Below, piece by piece: positions 1-6,043 of a stretch of DNA of 36,052 nt (position 1 is its first letter; each line of letters starts with the position of its first letter). The DNA comes from Hydrogenophaga intermedia. GTDB taxonomy: Bacteria; Pseudomonadota; Gammaproteobacteria; Burkholderiales; Burkholderiaceae_C. The DNA lies in NCBI GenBank assembly GCA_945890705.1, contig CAMDCY010000012.1:1-36052 (forward strand). The letters are read 5' to 3'. The notes beneath the pieces are model-generated. The model had not been told where the DNA came from, did no database searches, and worked only from the letters and a program-made list of their open reading frames with translations. A program made the translations under genes and the position numbers.

Positions 1-1118
1 TTCATCTCGACCCGGGCACGCGCAAACTCCAAGCCGCGCGGGCCCACCCGCGGCATGAGCCAGTTGACCAAGGGCTTGATCCAAGCGGGCATGCGCCGCA
101 GCGGCAGGCCCCCGGCGGCGCGCTCGGTGTTGGCCATGAAGCCGCGCACTGGGCCATCCCGTTTGCCCTTGCTGATGGGGGCGCTGGTGAGCAATTGCGA
201 TTGAATGCCGTTCAGCACCGCTTGCCCGCGTGCGTTGCGCACCAGCAACCATTGCTGGCCGTGTCCGCCCATATAGCCCACGGTGATGTCGGCCAGCACA
301 TTGGTGTAGTCCACGCAGGTGCGGCAGGTCAGCGGGAAAAAGTCGGGCGGCAGAGTGGACAGCGGCAGGTTCAAAAATGGGATCAGGCGTTGTTCGCCTT
401 GGTCGGTGCGCACCTCGACCTTGTAATCGGCGCGGAATTCGACGTAGCTGATGTCTTGTGGGCGGTCCGAAATCAGGCCCAGAAACTGGTGAAAGTTTTC
501 GGTGGTGGTGTTGTCAGAGCAGGGTGTGCCAATGACATACAGCTGCTCCAGGCCTTGCTCACGTTCAAGCTGCGGTTGGATGGCGCGCAGGGCATAAATT
601 TGGCAGGGGATGCCGATCACGGCCAGGCGCTTGTGGCCTTGCGCCAGCGCGGGTTCCACCAGACTGAGCAGCGGTGCGTAGCCCATGCGCATGCCCCGGC
701 ACTGCGCCATGTCCTCGGCGCGGGTGACCAGCACCGGTCGGGGCCGCCAGCGGTCGTTTGGGTCGGCGGCCATGGCGATCACGGCGTCGACCAGGCCTTT
801 TTCGAGCAACACCTCGGCCAAGCGGGTGGTGATGCCAGTCCACTGCGCGCCTTGGGTGGGCGGGTCCAGGCGTGCGCTCAGGATCTGTTGGTAAGGCCCG
901 AAAAACAACTCGTCGGGCTGTGCTGGGTGCGTGGCACTTCCCTGTTGGCGCACGCGGCCATGGACCCGCTGCTCCAAGCCCGGGTAATCGGGCTGGATGA
1001 ACTGGCAGGCTTGACCGCAGCGCTTGGGGTCATCCGTGCGCGAGAGGCCGCAGTCGGTGCACAGCTTGCGGGCCGGGGCCGCACTGGCTGGCGAATCGGT
1101 GGCGTGCGTTTGCAGCAC
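1..1118 (-). CDS. HCAR/BciB-type ferredoxin-dependent reductase (FrhB family), C-terminus cut by window edge
   Basis: This minus-strand frame runs off the left edge, so only about 372 N-terminal codons are visible. The GTG start at 1118 is the first start after an in-frame stop and lies 13 bases after the nnrU stop; no strong ribosome site is seen. The N-terminus carries an Fe-S cysteine set, KLCTDCG (Cys20, Cys23) followed by Cys34 and Cys38. Further on are IGIPCQ, IGTPCSDN, a CRTCVDYTN segment, VGYMGG and, near the edge, GPRGLEFAR. The order resembles 7-hydroxymethyl chlorophyll a reductase and the 8-vinyl reductase BciB, both iron-sulfur flavoproteins that take electrons from ferredoxin. 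Membership of the FrhB/HCAR/BciB family is well supported; the exact substrate is inferred. Likely co-transcribed with the upstream nnrU-like gene. Roughly the last few dozen residues are missing. Confidence 0.8.
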   Translation of the reverse strand, partial: MLQTHATDSPASAAPARKLCTDCGLSRTDDPKRCGQACQFIQPDYPGLEQRVHGRVRQQGSATHPAQPDELFFGPYQQILSARLDPPTQGAQWTGITTRLAEVLLEKGLVDAVIAMAADPNDRWRPRPVLVTRAEDMAQCRGMRMGYAPLLSLVEPALAQGHKRLAVIGIPCQIYALRAIQPQLEREQGLEQLYVIGTPCSDNTTTENFHQFLGLISDRPQDISYVEFRADYKVEVRTDQGEQRLIPFLNLPLSTLPPDFFPLTCRTCVDYTNVLADITVGYMGGHGQQWLLVRNARGQAVLNGIQSQLLTSAPISKGKRDGPVRGFMANTERAAGGLPLRRMPAWIKPLVNWLMPRVGPRGLEFARARVEM

Positions 1119-1131
1119 AAGTGGCCGATGT

Positions 1132-1722
1132 TCAGCTGGCGCGGATCAAGGGCATCACGCCCACCAACCAGACGTGCAAGCCGCCCATGAAAAATGCCGC
1201 CCACAGGCCAGTGCCTGCTACCACGGTCAGGCCCGTGCTCAGCCATTTGCCTTCAGGTGCGCTCTGCAAGCTTTGCCGGTCTCGCAGGCGGGCGGCGCGG
1301 AACACCAACACCGACCAGAGCAAAAAGCCACCAAACAAGACCACATCGGCCAGGTTGCCGTTGATCAGCAAATGGCCCAAGGCCCAGACCTTGACCGACA
1401 AGGTCATGGGGTGGCGCAGTTTGGTTTTGATGTGGTTGGCAGGGATGTAAGTGGCCACCAAGAAAATCATGGCCACCCACATCAGCAAGATGGTGCCCAT
1501 CTGCAAGCCGCGCGGCGGCGACCACAGCACCACAGGGTCCAAGCGGGCTTGGCCGTAGCCCACCACCAATAAATACAAACCGAGCAAAGCGACCGCCGCA
1601 TATATGGCTTTAAAACCCATCGGGCCCCAGCGCGAGATGGCGCTGTGTCGCACATGAGGAGCCAAACTTTGTAAGGAGTGAATGCCCAAAAAGAGCGCAA
1701 GACCGAGCACCAATGACAGCAT
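1132..1722 (-). CDS. NnrU family integral membrane protein
   Basis: This 196-residue, very hydrophobic protein has about five to six membrane segments. NnrU-type signatures are visible: GIHSLQ near the N-terminus, HPMTLSVKVWALGHLLINGNLADVVLFG in the middle (conserved His and Asn), and a hydrophobic C-terminal hairpin. The family includes NnrU, linked to nitric-oxide/nitrite metabolism in some bacteria, and is related to plant 15-cis-zeta-carotene isomerase; the conserved histidines suggest haem or metal binding. The ATG at 1722 has an AAGG six bases upstream. The gene lies just before the HCAR/BciB-like gene on the same strand, probably as a two-gene unit. The physiological role here cannot be read from sequence. 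Confidence 0.8.
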   Translation of the reverse strand: MLSLVLGLALFLGIHSLQSLAPHVRHSAISRWGPMGFKAIYAAVALLGLYLLVVGYGQARLDPVVLWSPPRGLQMGTILLMWVAMIFLVATYIPANHIKTKLRHPMTLSVKVWALGHLLINGNLADVVLFGGFLLWSVLVFRAARLRDRQSLQSAPEGKWLSTGLTVVAGTGLWAAFFMGGLHVWLVGVMPLIRAS

Positions 1723-1791
1723 GGGGTACCTTTTTTAGGGAGCAACGAATGGCTTGTATTTTGTCATCCAATGGCCCATCGTGGGTCCAAG

Positions 1792-1807
1792 GCTTGGTGT
1801 ACCAAGC
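1792..1807. promoter_or_regulatory. Operator-like inverted repeat between nnrU-like gene and HiPIP gene
   Basis: Seven-base arms GCTTGGT and ACCAAGC, separated by two bases, form a perfect inverted repeat in the 182-base divergent intergenic region (1723-1904). It is 31 bases upstream of the candidate HiPIP -35 box, where a regulator shared by both directions could bind. It does not match the PpsR (TGT-N12-ACA) or FNR consensus. Binding is only inferred from symmetry and location. Confidence 0.3.
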
Positions 1808-1837
1808 TACTCAGGTATCCCCTTTTCTTGTATCAAA

Positions 1838-1865
1838 TTGACAATTCGGCGCAGAATAGTGAAAT
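1838..1865 (+). promoter_or_regulatory. Candidate sigma70 promoter of the HiPIP gene
   Basis: A perfect -35 box TTGACA (1838-1843) is followed after 16 bases by TGAAAT (1860-1865), four of six matches to TATAAT. The start would fall near 1872, giving a leader of about 33 bases that contains the AGGAG ribosome site at 1893-1897. Confidence 0.5.
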
Positions 1866-1904
1866 CAGCAGCCGCTGATCTTTTTTTTACCTAGGAGTTC
1901 CCCA

Positions 1905-2228
1905 ATGCAAAGTTCATTCAACGCATCCAATCGCCGAGTCTTCATGATGCAAGTGGCCACCGCCGCCGGCGCCACTGTGATCGCGACCCAAGCTTCCGCC
2001 CAAGCCATGCTGGACGAAAAAGACCCACAAGCTGTGGGTTTGGCCTACAAAGCCGACGCCACCAAGGTCGACAAGGTAAAAAACCCCAAGTACGCAGCTG
2101 GTAACAACTGTGCCAATTGCGCCCTGTTCCAAGCCAAGGCGGGTGCTGTCGCCGGTGGTTGCGCGCTTTTCGGCGCCAAGCAAGTGGCTGCCAAAGGCTG
2201 GTGCTCGGCTTGGGCCAAAAAAGGCTGA
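1905..2228 (+). CDS. High-potential iron-sulfur protein (HiPIP) with Tat signal
   Basis: This 107-residue precursor is a soluble periplasmic electron carrier holding one [4Fe-4S] cluster. The cluster ligands are visible as Cys69, Cys72, Cys86 and Cys100, with the family spacing C-x2-C-x13-C-x13-C. The N-terminus has a twin-arginine signal (NRRVF, residues 9-13) and a hydrophobic alanine-rich stretch ending around SAQA, consistent with export of the folded cluster protein. An AGGAG ribosome site precedes the ATG by seven bases. HiPIPs shuttle electrons between the cytochrome bc1 complex and terminal oxidases or, in purple phototrophs such as Rubrivivax and Rhodoferax, the photosynthetic reaction centre. 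Which partner is used here is not visible. It is transcribed divergently from the nnrU/HCAR-like pair. Confidence 0.93.
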   Translation: MQSSFNASNRRVFMMQVATAAGATVIATQASAQAMLDEKDPQAVGLAYKADATKVDKVKNPKYAAGNNCANCALFQAKAGAVAGGCALFGAKQVAAKGWCSAWAKKG

Positions 2229-2258
2229 CAGACCGGGGTTTGAATACCCCAGCCTGTC
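2227..2258. terminator. Shared hairpin between convergent HiPIP gene and metK
   Basis: GACAG at 2227-2231 pairs with CTGTC at 2254-2258, and GGGGT at 2235-2239 pairs with ACCCC at 2246-2250. A small three-base internal mismatch separates the two stems. The hairpin starts on the HiPIP stop codon and lies 27 bases from the metK stop, so it could serve both genes. There is no clear T-run, so function as an intrinsic terminator is uncertain. Confidence 0.45.
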
Positions 2259-2285
2259 ACCACCCTGCGCCGGTTTCGCAGCCCC

Positions 2286-3470
2286 TTATTTGAGGCCAGC
2301 CGCGGCGCGCAGGGCGGCCGCTTTATCGGTGCGCTCCCAAGTGAACTCGGGCTCTTCGCGACCGAAGTGGCCATAAGCCGCGGTCTTTTGGTAGATCGGG
2401 CGCAGCAGGTCGAGCATTTGGATGATGCCTTTGGGGCGCAGGTCGAAGTGCTCATTGACCAGTTGGGCAATTTGCTCATCCGAAATCACGCCTGTGCCTT
2501 CGGTATAAACCGTCACGTTCATGGGGCGCGCCACGCCAATGGCGTACGCCACTTGGATCTGGCATTGCTTGGCCAAGCCCGCAGCCACGATGTTCTTGGC
2601 CACGTAGCGGGCGGCGTAAGCGGCAGAGCGGTCCACTTTAGATGGGTCTTTGCCTGAGAACGCGCCACCGCCGTGGGGGCAAGCGCCGCCATAGGTGTCC
2701 ACAATGATCTTGCGACCGGTCAAACCGCAATCACCCTGGGGACCGCCAATGACGAAGCGGCCGGTGGGGTTGATCAGGTACTTGGTGTCCTGCAGCCACT
2801 CTTTGGGCAACACGGGTTTGATGATCTCTTCGATGATGGCTTCGGTGAAGCTGGCCTTCATCTTGGTCGAGGTTTCCGACTGGTCGGGGCTGTGCTGGGT
2901 GGACAGCACGACGGTGTCGATGCTGTGGGGCTTGCCATCCACGTAACGCATGGTCACCTGGCTTTTGGCGTCGGGTCGCAAGAAAGGCAAGCGGCCATCT
3001 TTGCGCAGCTGCGCTTGGCGCTCCACCAAACGGTGGGCGTAGTAGATGGGCGCAGGCATCAGCTCGGGGGTCTCGTCGCAGGCGTAACCGAACATCAGGC
3101 CTTGGTCACCGGCGCCGATGTTGAGGTGATCGTCGGAGGCGTGGTCCACGCCTTGGGCGATGTCGTTGGACTGCTTGTCGTAGCAGACCATGACGGCGCA
3201 ACCCTTGTAGTCGATACCGTACTCGGTGTTGTCGTAGCCGATGCGTTTGATGGTGTCGCGGGCGACTTGGATGTAGTCGACGTGCGCGTTGGTGGTGATC
3301 TCACCGGCCAAAACGACCAAACCGGTGTTGGTCAGGGTTTCGGCGGCCACGCGGCTGCGGGGGTCTTGTTCAAAGATCGCGTCGAGGATCGCGTCGGAGA
3401 TCTGGTCGGCAACCTTGTCGGGGTGGCCTTCAGAGACGGATTCGGAGGTGAAAAGAAAATCGTTCGCCAT
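2286..3470 (-). CDS. metK: S-adenosylmethionine synthase
   Basis: MetK makes S-adenosylmethionine from methionine and ATP in the cytoplasm, releasing phosphate and diphosphate. The 394-residue length is normal. Clear family motifs are SEGHPDK near residues 13-19 (ATP/Mg binding), the [12 protein letters not shown] hexapeptide-loop region at 119-130, and the [20 protein letters not shown] and [16 protein letters not shown] stretches. The ATG at 3470 has GGAG eight bases upstream. The gene is monocistronic here, convergent with the HiPIP gene and divergent from the acyltransferase gene. Its 5' leader of about 110 bases holds hairpins that could be regulatory (listed separately). Confidence 0.98.
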   Translation of the reverse strand: MANDFLFTSESVSEGHPDKVADQISDAILDAIFEQDPRSRVAAETLTNTGLVVLAGEITTNAHVDYIQVARDTIKRIGYDNTEYGIDYKGCAVMVCYDKQSNDIAQGVDHASDDHLNIGAGDQGLMFGYACDETPELMPAPIYYAHRLVERQAQLRKDGRLPFLRPDAKSQVTMRYVDGKPHSIDTVVLSTQHSPDQSETSTKMKASFTEAIIEEIIKPVLPKEWLQDTKYLINPTGRFVIGGPQGDCGLTGRKIIVDTYGGACPHGGGAFSGKDPSKVDRSAAYAARYVAKNIVAAGLAKQCQIQVAYAIGVARPMNVTVYTEGTGVISDEQIAQLVNEHFDLRPKGIIQMLDLLRPIYQKTAAYGHFGREEPEFTWERTDKAAALRAAAGLK

Positions 3471-3516
3471 GGTTAAACTCCATAAAAAGGTTGATCGGCG
3501 TTGCCGGGCCTTCAGA

Positions 3517-3556
3517 GTTCGGCGAACGCTTTAGCGGGATTTGTGAATCGCCCCGC
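3517..3556 (-). promoter_or_regulatory. Structured 5' leader of metK
   Basis: Within the predicted metK leader is an 11-base perfect palindrome, GTTCGGCGAAC (3517-3527). Next to it is a hairpin with stem GCGGG (3534-3538) and CCCGC (3552-3556) and a 13-base loop. No known SAM or SAH riboswitch consensus was recognised. The structure may be a transcription-factor operator, an RNA regulatory element, or chance. Confidence 0.25.
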
Positions 3557-3585
3557 AATTAGTTCAGTAACTCGGCGATTTATAA

Positions 3586-3615
3586 ATTATAAACAAATTG
3601 ACAAAGGCTTGACAG
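3586..3615 (-). promoter_or_regulatory. Candidate metK promoter
   Basis: Read on the minus strand there is CTGTCA (3615-3610), an 18-base spacer and a perfect TATAAT (3591-3586). Transcription would start near 3579 and give a leader of about 110 bases. The same AT-rich patch is immediately upstream of the divergent acyltransferase gene and may serve both directions. Confidence 0.5.
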
Positions 3616-4487
3616 TGACTTGGTGGGTGAAGGGGGTGTTTCGGTTCTTGAGTGCGTGGCCTTTGTGGGCCCTGCACGCCTTGGGCTGGTTGGGAGGATG
3701 GGCCTCATTTGCCGCCTCACCCCGCTACCGCGCGCGCTTGTTGGCCCATGCGGCTCAGGCTGGTTTGAGCGCAGCACAAACGCGCCAGTCGGTGGGCGAG
3801 GCCGGAAAGATGATGGCCGAAATCCCGCGCCTGTGGTTGGGCCGCCCGGTGCCCATTCAATGGGAAGGTGATGCGGCCATTGAGCAAGCCCAGGCCCAAG
3901 GCCGGGGCCTGTTGTTGATGACCCCTCACATGGGTTGTTTTGAAATCATTGCCCAAGCCTATGCCGAGCGTTTCGGTGCGCAACACCCCATCACCGTCTT
4001 GTTTCGACCGGCCCGACAACCGTGGCTGCGCGACTTGGTAGCCCATGCCCGTGTGCGTCTCCATTTGCACACCGCGCCGACCAATTTGTCGGGCGTCAAG
4101 CAACTCATCAAAGCCCTTAAAGCGGGGCAGACCGTGGGGCTCTTGCCCGACCAAGTGCCGCCCGAGGGACAGGGTGTGTGGGCGCCTTACTTTGGCCGTC
4201 CCGCCTACACCATGACCTTGAGCGCACGACTGGCGCATAGCGCGCAGGCACTGCCGGTTTTGCTGTGGGGCGAGCGGTTGCCTGGCGGACGTGGTTTTGT
4301 GGTGCACGTGCATTCGGTGGGCTTGCCCGGTGGCGTGGACTTGTCCACCGATGCGCAAGAGGCCGCAGCCCAAATCAACAGCGCCATGGAAGCCTTGGTG
4401 CTTCAGCGCCCCGACCAGTACCTCTGGTCGTACGCGCGTTACAAGTCGCCCAAGGGCGCCGCTGCTGGGGCGGACACCGCCGGGTGA
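3615..4487 (+). CDS. LpxL/HtrB-type lipid A (lauroyl) acyltransferase
   Basis: This 290-residue inner-membrane protein belongs to the family that transfers a secondary acyl chain to Kdo-lipid A in lipopolysaccharide synthesis. The catalytic HX4E motif is present as HMGCFE (His105 and Glu110). An N-terminal membrane segment lies at about residues 6-27, and the LFRPARQPWLRD and LLPDQVPPEGQGVWAPYFGRPA blocks are typical of the family. I chose the GTG at 3615 because AAAGG lies seven bases upstream and the membrane segment then begins where expected; earlier in-frame codons read through the divergent promoter. The last 49 bases overlap engB on the other strand. LpxL and LpxM types cannot be separated from sequence alone. 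Confidence 0.88.
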   Translation: MTWWVKGVFRFLSAWPLWALHALGWLGGWASFAASPRYRARLLAHAAQAGLSAAQTRQSVGEAGKMMAEIPRLWLGRPVPIQWEGDAAIEQAQAQGRGLLLMTPHMGCFEIIAQAYAERFGAQHPITVLFRPARQPWLRDLVAHARVRLHLHTAPTNLSGVKQLIKALKAGQTVGLLPDQVPPEGQGVWAPYFGRPAYTMTLSARLAHSAQALPVLLWGERLPGGRGFVVHVHSVGLPGGVDLSTDAQEAAAQINSAMEALVLQRPDQYLWSYARYKSPKGAAAGADTAG

Positions 4488-5155
4488 GTCCAGTCCCACA
4501 AGAGCTGCGCCACCTCATCCAAGCCTTGTTTTTTCAAGGCTGAGAACAATTTGACCTCGCCACCACCGGCGTGCAGCTTGGTCAAGGACAAGACGTCTCG
4601 GCCCTCAACGCGCGTCAGTTTGTCGGCCTTGGTCAGCAAGACCAAAAACTTCAAGCCTTCTTCAACTCGGGGGCGGATGACCTCGAGCAAGATCTCGTCC
4701 AACTCGGTCAGGCCCAAGCGGGGGTCGCACATCAGCACCACGCCTTTGAGGTTCTCACGGGTGATCAGGTAGTTGGCCATGACGCGCTGCCAGCGCAGCT
4801 TGGCTTCTTTGGGCACAGCGGCATAACCATAACCGGGCAAATCGGCCAAAACCGCGTCGGTGACACCCTGTTTGCCCAAAGCAAACAGGTTGATGCTTTG
4901 GGTGCGCCCAGGCGTCTTGGAGGCAAAAGCCAGGCGCTTTTGCTGCGTCAGGGTGTTGATGCACGTGGACTTGCCCGCGTTGGAGCGCCCGACGAAGGCG
5001 ATTTCGGGCACGTCGAGGGGCGGCAGGTGCTGCAGTTGGGGCGCGGTGGTCAAAAAACGCGCGGTGTGGAGCCAACCATGAGCGATTTTCACATCTGGCA
5101 CAGCGAGGAGGGGGGCCGTGGCCGAAGGATTCATGGGGGTGTTCTGGATGGTCAT
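4439..5155 (-). CDS. engB: Ribosome biogenesis GTP-binding protein EngB/YihA
   Basis: This essential GTPase acts in assembly of the large ribosomal subunit. The 238-residue protein has all expected GTPase motifs: G1 GRSNAGKS at 56-63, G2-region TPGRTQ at 81-86, G3 DLPGYG at 105-110 and G4 TKAD at 175-178. The C-terminus (about residues 218-238) is a short Ala/Pro-rich extension, and it is this part that overlaps the 3' end of the convergent acyltransferase gene. The ATG at 5155 is used; Met8 is an alternative. Upstream it diverges from cytochrome c4, an arrangement common in Burkholderiales. Confidence 0.95.
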   Translation of the reverse strand: MTIQNTPMNPSATAPLLAVPDVKIAHGWLHTARFLTTAPQLQHLPPLDVPEIAFVGRSNAGKSTCINTLTQQKRLAFASKTPGRTQSINLFALGKQGVTDAVLADLPGYGYAAVPKEAKLRWQRVMANYLITRENLKGVVLMCDPRLGLTELDEILLEVIRPRVEEGLKFLVLLTKADKLTRVEGRDVLSLTKLHAGGGEVKLFSALKKQGLDEVAQLLWDWTHPAVSAPAAAPLGDL

Positions 5156-5176
5156 TTGGGGTTTTCCCGATGGACC

Positions 5177-5186
5177 ATTGTAAAAT
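5177..5186. promoter_or_regulatory. Overlapping divergent -10 boxes of engB and cytochrome c4
   Basis: On the plus strand TAAAAT (5181-5186) could be the -10 box for cytochrome c4. On the minus strand TACAAT (5182-5177) could be the -10 box for engB. The two overlap, so polymerases would compete. Neither has a convincing -35 box at 16-18 bases, hence low confidence. Confidence 0.3.
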
Positions 5187-5268
5187 CAGATATGAAACAC
5201 CGGCTGGGGGCTGGTGTGCAAATTTCTTCAACTCAGAAGCCGTCGCTTGCGCGATGAGGACACACGAC

Positions 5269-5883
5269 ATGAAATTGACCGCCTCTTTACTCTGCACCGC
5301 TGCTTTGGTTGCCCTGTCGTTCAGTGCCAAAGCCCAGACCACCAAGCCAGACTTGGCTGCCGGTGCGGCCGTGTTTGGACAAGCTTGCGTGGCTTGTCAT
5401 GCTGCCGATGGCAACTCTTCAACACCTGCCAACCCCAAGTTGGCCCAACAACACCCCGAGTACCTCATCAAGCAATTGCGGGAATACAAATCGGGCAAGC
5501 GCGCCAACGCCATCATGAGTGGATTTGCCAGCGGCTTGTCTGACGCTGACATGCGCAACGTGGCCTATTGGTTGGCCAGTCAAAAAGCCGTCCCTGGTGC
5601 AGCAACCGACCCCGAATTGGTCCGTTTGGGTGAGCGGATTTACCGCGGAGGCATCGCCGACCGTCAAATCGCCGCATGTGCCGGTTGCCACAGCCCCAAT
5701 GGCGCTGGCATTCCAGCCCAAAACCCACGCTTGTCCGGACAGCACGCCGAGTACACCGCGGACCAGCTGCGCCAATTTCGCGGTGGTATCCGCAAGAACA
5801 ACATTCAGATGACGGGCGTGGCTGCCAAAATGAACGATCGAGAAATTCTGGCGGTTTCGGAGTTCATTGCGGGTCTGCGCTGA
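5269..5883 (+). CDS. Dihaem cytochrome c4
   Basis: This 204-residue periplasmic cytochrome has two haem c sites, CVACH (Cys40, Cys43, His44) and CAGCH (Cys137, Cys140, His141). Each lies in a c-type fold half of about 90 residues, the duplicated layout of cytochrome c4. Methionine axial ligands are plausible in IMSGFA (residues 82-87) and in the IQMTGVA block near the C-terminus. A Sec signal peptide (about residues 1-22, ending SAKA-Q) directs export. The ATG at 5269 is preceded by GAGGA and gives a proper signal peptide. Cytochrome c4 carries electrons to cbb3-type or other terminal oxidases. The next genes downstream encode the machinery that would attach its haems. Confidence 0.92.
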   Translation: MKLTASLLCTAALVALSFSAKAQTTKPDLAAGAAVFGQACVACHAADGNSSTPANPKLAQQHPEYLIKQLREYKSGKRANAIMSGFASGLSDADMRNVAYWLASQKAVPGAATDPELVRLGERIYRGGIADRQIAACAGCHSPNGAGIPAQNPRLSGQHAEYTADQLRQFRGGIRKNNIQMTGVAAKMNDREILAVSEFIAGLR

Positions 5884-5953
5884 GGGTTTTGCATGGGCGA
5901 TTGCCCACGCGGATCAAAGATATCAGCGTTCAATGATATTTGACGGCACAATA

Positions 5954-5987
5954 GCGGGGGTGTTTCAAGGGAAGCCCTGACCCCCGC
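5954..5987 (+). promoter_or_regulatory. Stable GC-rich hairpin in the cytochrome c4-resB intergenic region
   Basis: An eight-base stem, GCGGGGGT (5954-5961) with ACCCCCGC (5980-5987), encloses an inner AGGG/CCCT stem (5968-5971 with 5975-5978) and an AAG loop. It ends nine bases before a strong intrinsic terminator that abuts resB. Together they look like a two-domain leader RNA or a short independent small RNA. No known riboswitch, 6S or 4.5S RNA signature was recognised, and no convincing promoter was found upstream. Confidence 0.4.
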
Positions 5988-5996
5988 CTACCCATC

Positions 5997-6031
5997 AAGG
6001 CCATGTTCGGGCATCCCGAACTGGCCTTTTT
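5997..6031 (+). terminator. Strong intrinsic terminator directly before resB
   Basis: AAGGCCA (5997-6003) pairs with TGGCCTT (6022-6028) and GTTCGGG (6005-6011) with CCCGAAC (6015-6021). A single bulged T and a CAT loop complete a 14-base-pair stem, and the T-run lies at 6027-6031. It ends only 12 bases before the resB ATG. It either ends the cytochrome c4 transcript, ends a small RNA, or acts as an attenuator for the resB operon. Confidence 0.8.
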
Positions 6032-6043
6032 CGATCCGTACCC

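Noticed and set aside
5192-5257. Small upstream frame of 21 codons before cytochrome c4
   Set aside because: It begins right after the candidate -10 box without a ribosome site, has no recognisable sequence and no sign of leader-peptide codon runs; treated as chance.
5894-5907. TGGGC-GATT-GCCCA hairpin after cytochrome c4 as a terminator
   Set aside because: The stem is only five base pairs and no T-run follows. The strong terminator at 5997-6031 is a better candidate.
5954-6031. 4.5S (SRP) RNA or 6S RNA in the resB leader
   Set aside because: The conserved SRP core (GGUCAGG...GGAAGCAGCC) and the 6S open-promoter-like bubble are absent, and the region is too short for 6S.
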